Source: Cladorhizidae sp. MBARI D1340-BT2 (taxonomy: Eukaryota; Porifera; Demospongiae; Poecilosclerida; Cladorhizidae). From it: DNA of 64,000 bases. Under the pieces are notes generated by a model. The model saw only the letters and a list, made by a program, of their open reading frames with translations. It was not told where the DNA came from and ran no database searches. How positions within the stretch are numbered: the stretch's first letter is position 1; each line of letters starts with the position of its first letter. The stretch spans positions 23,201,477 to 23,265,476 of the forward strand of contig JAQNBH010000013.1 of NCBI GenBank assembly GCA_028752905.1, written 5' to 3'. This document shows, piece after piece, positions 22,794 to 35,553 of this stretch. Both the position numbers and the translations under genes were made by a program.

Positions 22794-23705
22794 TTCTCTC
22801 TCTTGATACCAAACATCCGTATATTCTGCATACATAGAATCACAAGATAGGTTTCTCTATGTGTTCTCTATCTTGATGCTAAACAGGTTAGCTTCATAGA
22901 TTCTCCACACTTCACTGTATAAACTTGATATATAGCTATTAAGATAGGTCTCTCCCTGTGCTCTCTGTTGATATCAAACATCCATAATATTCTGCACACT
23001 TCACTGTAATGGACTTGATATGATTCGAATGATAGGTTTCATTATGTGTTCTCTATCTTGATATTTGCCCTAATTTGGACTATATGTTTCTCATTTTCCC
23101 CCCAAAAATCTTGTTATTTTGCCGTAAAGCTCATAACTTTTCTACACTTTACCCAAAAAAGATAATTTTTATATCACCGGATAGCCCTTCTAATTATCTG
23201 TCTTTTGTACGTGCCAAAATTTTGAGTACTCTAAGTATTAGCAAGTTATGGTGATTTGAAGTGGTAAGGTTTGCGATCTTTCCTGGCGTTTTCCAGTTGC
23301 CAAAGCGGTGGCCTGCCAGTGAAAAACCACTACATTTATTGATAATCTGTTGACATGTTGCAGATAAGGGCCTTCTCTATCAGTTGACAAAATCTGGGAC
23401 TTTGGTCTTGTTAATTAGGGCAGTTATGAATTGTACTCTTACTTGATGCTAAACATGTTAGCTTCGTAGATTATCCACACTTCACTGAATAGACTTGATG
23501 TATAGCTATTAAGATAGGACTCTCTAAGTGCTCTCTCTTGATACCAAACATCCATATATTCTGCACACTTCACTGTAATGGACTTGCAAGATAGGTATCT
23601 CTCAGTGTTCTCTATCTTGAGCTAAACATGTTAGCTTCATAGATTCTCCACACTTCACTGAATAGACTTGATATAATTATAGCTCTAAAGGTAGGCCTCT
23701 CCCTG
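22794..23705 (+). repeat. Satellite monomer 26 (912 bp, L3-A)
   Basis: L3, W=A, tract T4C6A5, run C3A6, box CC/C, tail E1. Confidence 0.97.
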
Positions 23706-24617
23706 TTCTCTCTCTTGATACCAAACATCCGTATATTCTGCATACATAGAATCACAAGATAGGTTTCTCTATGTGTTCTCTATCTAGATGCTAAATAGGT
23801 TAGCTTCATAGATTCTCCACACTTCACTGTATAAACTTGATATATAGCTATTAAGATAGGTCTCTCCCTGTGCTCTCTGTTGATATCAAACATCCATAAT
23901 ATTCTGCACACTTCACTGTAATGGACTTGATATGATTCGAATGATAGGTTTCATTATGTGTTCTCTATCTTGATATTTGCCCTAATTTGGTCTATATGTT
24001 TCTCATTTCCCCCCCCAAAATCTTGTTATTTTGCCGTAAAGCTCATAACTTTTCTACACTTTACCCCAAAAAGATAATTTTTATATCACCGGATAGCTCT
24101 TCTAATTATCTGTCTTTTGTACGTGCCAAAATTTTGAGTACTCTAAGTATTAGCAAGTTATGGTGATTTGAAGTGGTAAGGTTTGCGATCTTTCCTGGCG
24201 TTTTCCAGTTGCCAAAGCGGTGGCCTGCCAGTGAAAAACCACTACATTTATTGATAATCTGTTGACATGTTGCAGATAAGGGCCTTCTCTATCAGTTGAC
24301 AAAATCTGGGACTTTGGTCTTGTTAATTAGGGCAGTTATGAATTGTACTCTTACTTGATGCTAAACATGTTAGCTTCGTAGATTATCCACACTTCACTGA
24401 ATAGACTTGATGTATAGCTATTAAGATAGGACTCTCTAAGTGCTCTCTCTTGATACCAAACATCCATATATTCTGCACACTTCACTGTAATGGACTTGCA
24501 AGATAGGTATCTCTCAGTGTTCTCTATCTTGAGCTAAACATGTTAGCTTCATAGATTCTCCACACTTCACTGAATAGACTTGATATAATTATAGCTCTAA
24601 AGGTAGGCCTCTCTCTG
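23706..24617 (+). repeat. Satellite monomer 27 (912 bp, L1)
   Basis: L1, W=T, tract T3C8A4, run C4A5, box CC/T, tail E2; counterpart of monomer 24 in the second triplet. Confidence 0.97.
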
Positions 24618-25529
24618 TTCTCTCTCTTGATACCAAACATCCGTATATTCTGCATACATAGAATCACAAGATAGGTTTCTCTATGTGTTCTCTATCTTGA
24701 TGCTAAACAGGTTAGCTTCATAGATTCTCCACACTTCACTGTATAAACTTGATATATAGCTATTAAGATAGGTCTCTCCCTGTGCTCTCTGTTGATATCA
24801 AACATCCATAATATTCTGCACACTTCACTGTAATGGACTTGATATGATTCGAATGATAGGTTTCATTATGTGTTCTCTATCTTGATATTTGCCCTAATTT
24901 GGTCTATATGTTTCTCATTTCCCCCCCCAAAATCTTGTTATTTTGCCGTAAAGCTCATAACTTTTCTACACTTTACCCCAAAAAGATAATTTTTATATCA
25001 CCGGATAGCTCTTCTAATTATCTGTCTTTTGTACGTGCCAAAATTTTGAGTACTCTAAGTATTAGCAAGTTATGGTGATTTGAAGTGGTAAGGTTTGCGA
25101 TCTTTCCTGGCGTTTTCCAGTTGCCAAAGCGGTGGCCTGCCAGTGAAAAACCACTACATTTATTGATAATCTGTTGACATGTTGCAGATAAGGGCCTTCT
25201 CTATCAGTTGACAAAATCTGGGACTTTGGTCTTGTTAATTAGGGCAGTTATGAATTGTACTCTTACTTGATGCTAAACATGTTAGCTTCGTAGATTATCC
25301 ACACTTCACTGAATAGACTTGATGTATAGCTATTAAGATAGGACTCTCTAAGTGCTCTCTCTTGATACCAAACATCCATATATTCTGCACACTTCACTGT
25401 AATGGACTTGCAAGATAGGTATCTCTCAGTGTTCTCTATCTTGAGCTAAACATGTTAGCTTCATAGATTCTCCACACTTCACTGAATAGACTTGATATAA
25501 TTATAGCTCTAAAGGTAGGCCTCTCTCTG
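24618..25529 (+). repeat. Satellite monomer 28 (912 bp, L3)
   Basis: L3, W=T, tract T3C8A4, run C4A5, box CC/T, tail E2; counterpart of monomer 25. Confidence 0.97.
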
Positions 25530-26441
25530 TTCTCTCTCTTGATACCAAACATCCGTATATTCTGCATACATAGAATCACAAGATAGGTTTCTCTATGTGT
25601 TCTCTATCTTGATGCTAAACAGGTTAGCTTCATAGATTCTCCACACTTCACTGTATAAACTTGATATATAGCTATTAAGATAGGTCTCTCCCTGTGCTCT
25701 CTGTTGATATCAAACATCCATAATATTCTGCACACTTCACTGTAATGGACTTGATATGATTCGAATGATAGGTTTCATTATGTGTTCTCTATCTTGATAT
25801 TTGCCCTAATTTGGACTATATGTTTCTCATTTTCCCCCCAAAAATCTTGTTATTTTGCCGTAAAGCTCATAACTTTTCTACACTTTACCCAAAAAAGATA
25901 ATTTTTATATCACCGGATAGCCCTTCTAATTATCTGTCTTTTGTACGTGCCAAAATTTTGAGTACTCTAAGTATTAGCAATTTATGGTGATTTGAAGTGG
26001 TAAGGTTTGCGATCTTTCCTGGCGTTTTCCAGTTGCCAAAGCGGTGGCCTGCCAGTGAAAAACCACTACATTTATTGATAATCTGTTGACATGTTGCAGA
26101 TAAGGGCCTTCTCTATCAGTTGACAAAATCTGGGACTTTGGTCTTGTTAATTAGGGCAGTTATGAATTGTACTCTTACTTGATGCTAAACATGTTAGCTT
26201 CGTAGATTATCCACACTTCACTGAATAGACTTGATGTATAGCTATTAAGATAGGACTCTCTAAGTGCTCTCTCTTGATACCAAACATCCATATATTCTGC
26301 ACACTTCACTGTAATGGACTTGCAAGATAGGTATCTCTCAGTGTTCTCTATCTTGAGCTAAACATGTTAGCTTCATAGATTCTCCACACTTCACTGAATA
26401 GACTTGATATAATTATAGCTCTAAAGGTAGGCCTCTCCCTG
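25530..26441 (+). repeat. Satellite monomer 29 (912 bp, L3-A)
   Basis: L3, W=A, tract T4C6A5, run C3A6, box CC/C, tail E1; counterpart of monomer 26 with a private AGCAATTTATGG. Confidence 0.97.
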
Positions 26442-27353
26442 TTCTCTCTCTTGATACCAAACATCCGTATATTCTGCATACATAGAATCACAAGATAGGT
26501 TTCTCTATGTGTTCTCTATCTAGATGCTAAATAGGTTAGCTTCATAGATTCTCCACACTTCACTGTATAAACTTGATATATAGCTATTAAGATAGGTCTC
26601 TCCCTGTGCTCTCTGTTGATATCAAACATCCATAATATTCTGCACACTTCACTGTAATGGACTTGATATGATTCGAATGATAGGTTTCATTATGTGTTCT
26701 CTATCTTGATATTTGCCCTAATTTGGTCTATATGTTTCTCATTTTCCCCCCAAAAATCTTGTTATTTTGCCGTAAAGCTCATAACTTTTCTACACTTTAC
26801 CCCAAAAAGATAATTTTTATATCACCGGATAGCGCTTCTAATTATCTGTCTTTTGTACGTACCAACATTTTGAGTACTCTAAGTATTAGCAAGTTATGGT
26901 GATTTGAAGTGGTAAGGTTTGCGATCTTTCCTGGCGTTTTCCAGTTGCCAAAGCGGTGGCCTGCCAGTGAAAAACCACTACATTTATTGATAATCTGTTG
27001 ACATGTTGCAGATAAGGGCCTTCTCTATCAGTTGACAAAATCTGGGACTTTGGTCTTGTTAATTAGGGCAGTTATGAATTGTACTCTTACTTGATGCTAA
27101 ACATGTTAGCTTCGTAGATTATCCACACTTCACTGAATAGACTTGATGTATAGCTATTAAGATAGGACTCTCTAAGTGCTCTCTCTTGATACCAAACATC
27201 CATATATTCTGCACACTTCACTGTAATGGACTTGCAAGATAGGTATCTCTCAGTGTTCTCTATCTTGAGCTAAACATGTTAGCTTCATAGATTCTCCACA
27301 CTTCACTGAATAGACTTGATATAATTATAGCTCTAAAGGTAGGCCTCTCCCTG
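26442..27353 (+). repeat. Satellite monomer 30 (912 bp, L1, AGCGC type)
   Basis: L1, W=T, tract T4C6A5, run C4A5, box CC/G, tail E1. AGCGCTTC plus CGTACCAACATTT are shared only with the adjacent monomer 31. Confidence 0.97.
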
Positions 27354-28265
27354 TTCTCTCTCTTGATACCAAACATCCGTATATTCTGCATACATAGAAT
27401 CACAAGATAGGTTTCTCTATGTGTTCTCTATCTAGATGCTAAATAGGTTAGCTTCATAGATTCTCCACACTTCACTGTATAAACTTGATATATAGCTATT
27501 AAGATAGGTCTCTCCCTGTGCTCTCTGTTGATATCAAACATCCATAATATTCTGCACACTTCACTGTAATGGACTTGATATGATTCGAATGATAGGTTTC
27601 ATTATGTGTTCTCTATCTTGATATTTGCCCTAATTTGGTCTATATGTTTCTCATTTCCCCCCCCAAAATCTTGTTATTTTGCCGTAAAGCTCATAACTTT
27701 TCTACACTTTACCCCAAAAAGATAATTTTTATATCACCGGATAGCGCTTCTAATTATCTGTCTTTTGTACGTACCAACATTTTGAGTACTCTAAGTATTA
27801 GCAAGTTATGGTGATTTGAAGTGGTAAGGTTTGCGATCTTTCCTGGCGTTTTCCAGTTGCCAAAGCGGTGGCCTGCCAGTGAAAAACCACTACATTTATT
27901 GATAATCTGTTGACATGTTGCAGATAAGGGCCTTCTCTATCAGTTGACAAAATCTGGGACTTTGGTCTTGTTAATTAGGGCAGTTATGAATTGTACTCTT
28001 ACTTGATGCTAAACATGTTAGCTTCGTAGATTATCCACACTTCACTGAATAGACTTGATGTATAGCTATTAAGATAGGACTCTCTAAGTGCTCTCTCTTG
28101 ATACCAAACATCCATATATTCTGCACACTTCACTGTAATGGACTTGCAAGATAGGTATCTCTCAGTGTTCTCTATCTTGAGCTAAACATGTTAGCTTCAT
28201 AGATTCTCCACACTTCACTGAATAGACTTGATATAATTATAGCTCTAAAGGTAGGCCTCTCCCTG
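27354..28265 (+). repeat. Satellite monomer 31 (912 bp, L1, AGCGC type)
   Basis: L1, W=T, tract T3C8A4, run C4A5, box CC/G, tail E1. Sister of monomer 30, differing by eye only in the tract. Confidence 0.97.
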
Positions 28266-29177
28266 TTCTCTCTCTTGATACCAAACATCCGTATATTCTG
28301 CATACATAGAATCACAAGATGGGTTTCTCTATGTGTTCTCTATCTAGATGCTAAACAGGTTAGCTTCATAGATTCTCCACACTTCACTGTATAAACTTGA
28401 TATATAGCTATTAAGATAGGTCTCTCCCTGTGCTCTCTGTTGATATCAAACATCCATAATATTCTGCACACTTCACTGTAATGGACTTGATATGATTCGA
28501 ATGATAGGTTTCATTATGTGTTCTCTATCTTGATATTTGCCCTAATTTGGTCTATATGTTTCTCATTTCCCCCCCAAAAATCTTGTTATTTTGCCGTAAA
28601 GCTCATAACTTTTCTACACTTTACCCAAAAAAGAAAATTTTTATATCACCGGATAGCCCTTCTAATTATCTGTCTTTTGTATGTGCTAAAATTTTGAGTA
28701 CTCTAAGTATTAGCAAGTTATGGTAATTTGAAGTGGTAAGGTTTGCGATCTTTCCTGGCGTTTTCCAGTTGCCAAAGCGGTGGCCTGCCAGTGAAAAACC
28801 ACTACATTTATTGATAATCTGTTGACATGTTGCAGATAAGGGCCTTCTCTATCAGTTGACAAAATCTGGGACTTTGGTCTTGTTAATTAGGGCAGTTATG
28901 AATTGTACTCTTACTTGATGCTAAACATGTTAGCTTCGTAGATTATCCACACTTCACTGAATAGACTTGATGTATAGCTATTAAGATAGGACTCTCTAAG
29001 TGCTCTCTCTTGATACCAAACATCCATATATTCTGCACACTTCACTGTAATGGACTTGCAAGATAGGTATCTCTCAGTGTTCTCTATCTTGAGCTAAACA
29101 TGTTAGCTTCATAGATTCTCCACACTTCACTGAATAGACTTGATATAATTATAGCTCTAAAGGTAGGCCTCTCCCTG
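28266..29177 (+). repeat. Satellite monomer 32 (912 bp, L2)
   Basis: L2, W=T, tract T3C7A5, run C3A6 with GAAAATTTTT, box CC/C, tail E1, GTATGTGCTAAA and GGTAATTT. It has the monomer 3 haplotype with a private AGATGGGTTTC. Confidence 0.97.
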
Positions 29178-30085
29178 TTCTCTCTCTTGATACCAAACAT
29201 CCGTATATTCTGCATACATAGAATCACAAGATAGGTTTCTCTATGTGTTCTCTATCTAGATGCTAAACAGGTTAGCTTCATAGATTCTCCACACTTCACT
29301 GTATAAACTTGATATATAGCTATTAAGATAGGTCTCTCCCTGTGCTCTCTGTTGATATCAAACATCCATAATATTCTGCACACTTCACTGTAATGGACTT
29401 GATATGATTCGAATGATAGGTTTCATTATGTGTTCTCTATCTTGATATTTGCCCTAATTTGGTCTATATGTTTCTCATTTCCCCCCCCAAAATCTTGTTA
29501 TTTTGCCGTAAAGCTCATAACTTTTCTACACTTTACCCAAAAAAGAAAATTTTTATATCACCGGATAGCCCTTCTAATTATCTGTCTTTTGTACGTGCTA
29601 AAATTTTGAGTACTCTAAGTATTAGCAAGTTATGGTAATTTGAAGTGGTAAGGTTTGCGATCTTTCCTGGCGTTTTCCAGTTGCCAAAGCGGTGGCCTGC
29701 CAGTGAAAAACCACTACATTTATTGATAATCTGTTGACATGTTGCAGATAAGGGCCTTCTCTATCAGTTGACAAAATCTGGGACTTTGGTCTTGTTAATT
29801 AGGGCAGTTATGAATTGTACTCTTACTTGATGCTAAACATGTTAGCTTCGTAGATTATCCACACTTCACTGAATAGACTTGATGTATAGCTATTAAGATA
29901 GGACTCTCTAAGTGCTCTCTCTTGATACCAAACATCCATATATTCTGCACACTTCACTGTAATGGACTTGCAAGATAGGTATCTCTCAGTGTTCTCTATC
30001 TTGAGCTAAACATGTTAGCTTCATAGATTCTCCACACTTCACTGAATAGACTTGATATATAGCTCTAAAGGTAGGTCTCTCTCGG
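29178..30085 (+). repeat. Satellite monomer 33 (908 bp, L2)
   Basis: L2, W=T, tract T3C8A4, run C3A6 with GAAAATTTTT, box CC/C, GTGCTAAA and GGTAATTT, tail E3 (TATATA at 30056-30061). Counterpart of monomer 4. Confidence 0.97.
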
Positions 30086-30993
30086 TTCTCTCTCTTGATA
30101 CCAAACATCCGTATATTCTGCATACATAGAATCACAAGATAGGTTTCTCTATGTGTTCTCTATCTAGATGCTAAACAGGTTAGCTTCATAGATTCTCCAC
30201 ACTTCACTGTATAAACTTGATATATAGCTATTAAGATAGGTCTCTCCCTGTGCTCTCTGTTGATATCAAACATCGATAATATTCTGCACACTTCACTGTA
30301 ATGGACTTGATATGATTCGAATGATAGGTTTCATTATGTGTTCTCTATCTTGATATTTGCCCTAATTTGGTCTATATGTTTCTCATTTTCCCCCCCAAAA
30401 TCTTGTTATTTTGCCGTAAAGCTCATAACTTTTCTACACTTTACCCCAAAAAGATAATTTTTATATCATCGGATAGCCCTTCTAATTATCTGTCTTTTGT
30501 ACGTGCCAAAATTTTGAGTACTCTAAGTATTAGCAAGTTATGGTGATTTGAAGTGGTAAGGTTTGCGATCTTTCCTGGCGTTTTCCAGTTGCCAAAGCGG
30601 TGGCCTGCCAGTGAAAAACCACTACATTTATTGATAATCTGTTGACATGTTGCAGATAAGGGCCTTCTCTATCAGTTGACAAAATCTGGGACTTTGGTCT
30701 TGTTAATTAGGGCAGTTATAAATTGTACTCTTACTTGATGCTAAACATGTTAGCTTCGTAGATTATCCACACTTCACTGAATAGACTTGATGTATAGCTA
30801 TTAAGATAGGACTCTCTAAGTGCTCTCTCTTGATACCAAACATCCATATATTCTGCACACTTCACTGTAATGGACTTGCAAGATAGGTATCTCTCAGTGT
30901 TCTCTATCTTGAGCTAAACATGTTAGCTTCATAGATTCTCCACACTTCACTGAATAGACTTGATATATAGCTCTAAAGGTAGGTCTCTCTCGG
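30086..30993 (+). repeat. Satellite monomer 34 (908 bp, L2)
   Basis: L2, W=T, tract T4C7A4, run C4A5, box TC/C, tail E3 (TATATA at 30964-30969). It shares CATCGATAAT with monomer 10 and GTTATAAATTG with monomer 36. Confidence 0.97.
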
Positions 30994-31905
30994 TTCTCTC
31001 TCTTGATAGCAAACATCCATATATTCTGCATACATAGAATCACAAGATAGGTTTCTCTATGTGTTCTCTATCTTGATGCTAAACAGGTTAGCTTCATAGA
31101 TTCTCCACACTTCACTGTATAAACTTGATATACAGCTATTAAGATAGGTCTCTCCCTGTGCTCTCTGTTGATATCAAACATCCATAATATTCTGCACACT
31201 TCACTGTAATGGACTTGATATGATTCGAATGATAGGTTTCATTATGTGTTCTCTATCTTGATATTTGCCCTAATTTGGTCTATATGTTTCTCGTTTTCCC
31301 CCCAAAAATCTTGTTATTTTGCCGTAAAGCTCATAACTTTTCTACACTTTACTCAAAAAAGATAATATTTATATCATCGGATAGCCCTTCTAATTATCTG
31401 TCTTTTGTAAGTGCCAAAATTTTGAGTACTCTAAGTATTAGCAAGTTATGGTGATTTGAAGTGGTAAGGTTTGCGATCTTTCCTGGCGTTTTCCAGTTGC
31501 CAAAGCGGTGGCCTGCCAGTGAAAAACCACTACATTTATTGATAATCTGTTGACATGTTGCAGATAAGGGCCTTCTCTATCAGTTGACAAAATCTGGGAC
31601 TTTGGTCTTGTTAATTAGGGCAGTTATGAATTGTAATCTTACTTGATGCTAAACATGTTAGCTTCGTAGATTATCCACACTTCGCTGAATAGACTTGATG
31701 TATAGCTATTAAGATAGGACTCTCTAAGTGCTCTCTCTTGATACCAAACATCCATATATTCTGCACACTTCACTGTAATGGACTTGCAAGATAGGTATCT
31801 CTCAGTGTTCTCTATCTTGAGCTAAACATGTTAGCTTCATAGATTCTCCACACTTCACTGAATAGACTTGATATAATTATAGCTCTAAAGGTAGGCCTCT
31901 CCCTG
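30994..31905 (+). repeat. Satellite monomer 35 (912 bp, L3, divergent subfamily)
   Basis: This is a third member of the monomer 5/7 subfamily: CCATATATT, TATACAGCT, TCTCGTTTT, GATAATATTT, box TC/C, GTAATCTT and CTTCGCTGA. It differs in GATAGCAAAC and in GTAAGTGCC where 5 and 7 have GTATGTGCC. Tail E1. Confidence 0.97.
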
Positions 31906-32817
31906 TTCTCTCTCTTGATACCAAACATCCGTATATTCTGCATACATAGAATCACAAGATAGGTTTCTCTATGTGTTCTCTATCTAGATGCTAAACAGGT
32001 TAGCTTCATAGATTCTCCACACTTCACTGTATAAACTTGATATATAGCTATTAAGATAGGTCTCTCCCTGTGCTCTCTGTTGATATCAAACATCCATAAT
32101 ATTCTGCACACTTCACTGTAATGGACTTGATATGATTCGAATGATAGGTTTCATTATGTGTTCTCTATCTTGATATTTGCCCTAATTTGGTCTATATGTT
32201 TCTCATTTCCCCCCCAAAAATCTTGTTATTTTGCCGTAAAGCTCATAACTTTTCTACACTTTACCCCAAAAAGATAATTTTTATATCACCGGATAGCCCT
32301 TCTAATTATCTGTCTTTTGTACGTGCCAAAATTTTGAGTACTCTAAGTATTAGCAAGTTATGGTGATTTGAAGTGGTAAGGTTTGCGATCTTTCCTGGCG
32401 TTTTCCAGTTGCCAAAGCGGTGGCCTGCCAGTGAAAAACCACTACATTTATTGATAATCTGTTGACATGTTGCAGATAAGGGCCTTCTCTATCAGTTGAC
32501 AAAATCTGGGACTTTGGTCTTGTTAATTAGGGCAGTTATAAATTGTACTCTTACTTGATGCTAAACATGTTAGCTTCGTAGATTATCCACACTTCACTGA
32601 ATAGACTTGATGTATAGCTATTAAGATAGGACTCTCTAAGTGCTCTCTCTTGATACCAAACATCCATATATTCTGCACACTTCACTGTAATGGACTTGCA
32701 AGATAGGTATCTCTCAGTGTTCTCTATCTTGAGCTAAACATGTTAGCTTCATAGATTCTCCACACTTCACTGAATAGACTTGATATAATTATAGCTCTAA
32801 AGGTAGGCCTCTCCCTG
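31906..32817 (+). repeat. Satellite monomer 36 (912 bp, L2)
   Basis: L2, W=T, tract T3C7A5, run C4A5, box CC/C, tail E1, with GTTATAAATTG as in monomer 34. Confidence 0.97.
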
Positions 32818-33729
32818 TTCTCTCTCTTGATACCAAACATCCGTATATTCTGCATACATAGAATCACAAGATAGGTTTCTCTATGTGTTCTCTATCTTGA
32901 TGCTAAACAGGTTAGCTTCATAGATTCTCCACACTTCACTGTATAAACTTGATATATAGCTATTAAGATAGGTCTCTCCCTGTGCTCTCTGTTGATATCA
33001 AACATCCATAATATTCTGCATACTTCACTGTAATGGACTTGATATGATTCGAATGATAGGTTTCATTATGTGTTCTCTATCTTGATATTTGCCCTAATTT
33101 GGTCTATATGTTTCTCATTTTCCCCCCAAAAATCTTGTTATTTTGCCGTAAAGCTCATAACTTTTCTACACTTTACCCAAAAAAGATAATATTTATATCA
33201 CCGGATAGCCCTTCTAATTATCTGTCTTTTGTACGCGCCAAAATTTTGAGTACTCTAAGTATTAGCAAGTTATGGTGATTTGAAGTGGTAAGGTTTGCGA
33301 TCTTTCCTGGCGTTTTCCAGTTGCCAAAGCGGTGGCCTGCCAGTGAAAAACCACTACATTTATTGATAATCTGTTGACATGTTGCAGATAAGGGCCTTCT
33401 CTATCAGTTGACAAAATCTGGGACTTTGGTCTTGTTAATTAGGGCAGTTATGAATTGTACTCTTACTTGATGCTAAACATGTTAGCTTCGTAGATTATCC
33501 ACACTTCACTGAATAGACTTGATGTATAGCTATTAAGATAGGACTCTCTAAGTGCTCTCTCTTGATACCAAACATCCATATATTCTGCACACTTCACTGT
33601 AATGGACTTGCAAGATAGGTATCTCTCAGTGTTCTCTATCTTGAGCTAAACATGTTAGCTTCATAGATTCTCCACACTTCACTGAATAGACTTGATATAA
33701 TTATAGCTCTAAAGGTAGGCCTCTCTCTG
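32818..33729 (+). repeat. Satellite monomer 37 (912 bp, L3)
   Basis: L3 preceded, unusually, by an E1 tail. W=T, tract T4C6A5, run C3A6 with GATAATATTT, box CC/C, tail E2. GCATACTTC (also in 46) and GTACGCGCC (also in 9 and 52). Confidence 0.97.
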
Positions 33730-34641
33730 TTCTCTCTCTTGATACCAAACATCCGTATATTCTGCATACATAGAATCACAAGATAGGTTTCTCTATGTGT
33801 TCTCTATCTTGATGCTAAACAGGTTAGCTTCATAGATTCTCCACACTTCACTGTATAAACTTGATATATAGCTATTAAGATAGGTCTCTCCCTGTGCTCT
33901 CTGTTGATATCAAACATCCATAATATTCTGCACACTTCACTGTAATGGACTTGATATGATTCGAATGATAGGTTTCATTATGTGTTCTCTATCTTGATAT
34001 TTGCCCTAATTTGGTCTATATGTTTCTCATTTCCCCCCCCAAAATCTTGTTATTTTGCCGTAAAGCTCATAACTTTTCTACACTTTACCCCAAAAAGATA
34101 ATTTTTATATCACCGGATAGCTCTTCTAATTATCTGTCTTTTGTACGTGCCAAAATTTTGAGTACTCTAAGTATTAGCAAGTTATGGTGATTTGAAGTGG
34201 TAAGGTTTGCGATCTTTCCTGGCGTTTTCCAGTTGCCAAAGCGGTGGCCTGCCAGTGAAAAACCACTACATTTATTGATAATCTGTTGACATGTTGCAGA
34301 TAAGGGCCTTCTCTATCAGTTGACAAAATCTGGGACTTTGGTCTTGTTAATTAGGGCAGTTATGAATTGTACTCTTACTTGATGCTAAACATGTTAGCTT
34401 CGTAGATTATCCACACTTCACTGAATAGACTTGATGTATAGCTATTAAGATAGGACTCTCTAAGTGCTCTCTCTTGATACCAAACATCCATATATTCTGC
34501 ACACTTCACTGTAATGGACTTGCAAGATAGGTATCTCTCAGTGTTCTCTATCTTGAGCTAAACATGTTAGCTTCATAGATTCTCCACACTTCACTGAATA
34601 GACTTGATATAATTATAGCTCTAAAGGTAGGCCTCTCTCTG
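33730..34641 (+). repeat. Satellite monomer 38 (912 bp, L3)
   Basis: L3, W=T, tract T3C8A4, run C4A5, box CC/T, tail E2; same mosaic as 25 and 28. Confidence 0.97.
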
Positions 34642-35553
34642 TTCTCTCTCTTGATACCAAACATCCGTATATTCTGCATACATAGAATCACAAGATAGGT
34701 TTCTCTATGTGTTCTCTATCTTGATGCTAAACAGGTTAGCTTCATAGATTCTCCACACTTCACTGTATAAACTTGATATATAGCTATTAAGATAGGTCTC
34801 TCCCTGTGCTCTCTGTTGATATCAAACATCCATAATATTCTGCACACTTCACTGTAATGGACTTGATATGATTCGAATGATAGGTTTCATTATGTGTTCT
34901 CTATCTTGATATTTGCCCTAATTTGGTCTATATGTTTCTCATTTCCCCCCCCAAAATCTTGTTATTTTGCCGTAAAGCTCATAACTTTTCTACACTTTAC
35001 CCAAAAAAGATAATTTTTATATCATCGGATAGCCCTTCTAATTATCTGTCTTTTGTACGTGCCAAAATTTTGAGTACTCTAAGTATTAGCAAGTTATGGT
35101 GATTTGAAGTGGTAAGGTTTGCGATCTTTCCTGGCGTTTTCCAGTTGCCAAAGCGGTGGCCTGCCAGTGAAAAACCACTACATTTATTGATAATCTGTTG
35201 ACATGTTGCAGATAAGGGCCTTCTCTATCAGTTGACAAAATCTGGGACTTTGGTCTTGTTAATTAGGGCAGTTATGAATTGTACTCTTACTTGATGCTAA
35301 ACATGTTAGCTTCGTAGATTATCCACACTTCACTGAATAGACTTGATGTATAGCTATTAAGATAGGACTCTCTAAGTGCTCTCTCTTGATACCAAACATC
35401 CATATATTCTGCACACTTCACTGTAATGGACTTGCAAGATAGGTATCTCTCAGTGTTCTCTATCTTGAGCTAAACATGTTAGCTTCATAGATTCTCCACA
35501 CTTCACTGAATAGACTTGATATAATTATAGCTCTAAAGGTAGGCCTCTCCCTG
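34642..35553 (+). repeat. Satellite monomer 39 (912 bp, L3)
   Basis: L3, W=T, tract T3C8A4, run C3A6, box TC/C, tail E1. The tract is of L1 type but the run and box are of L3 type, a switch within about 60 bp. Confidence 0.97.

Larger units (their letters stand above)
20970..26441 (+). repeat. Duplicated three-monomer block (24-26 and 27-29)
   Basis: Two 2736-bp blocks with the order L1/T3C8A4, L3/T3C8A4, L3-A/T4C6A5 and tails E2, E2, E1. They differ by private changes only: GATAGC and CTCCAGAC in 24, CAATTT in 29. Confidence 0.85.
26442..28265 (+). repeat. Adjacent sister pair, monomers 30-31
   Basis: The only two copies with AGCGCTTC and CGTACCAACATTT; they differ in the homopolymer tract (T4C6A5 against T3C8A4). 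Confidence 0.85.
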
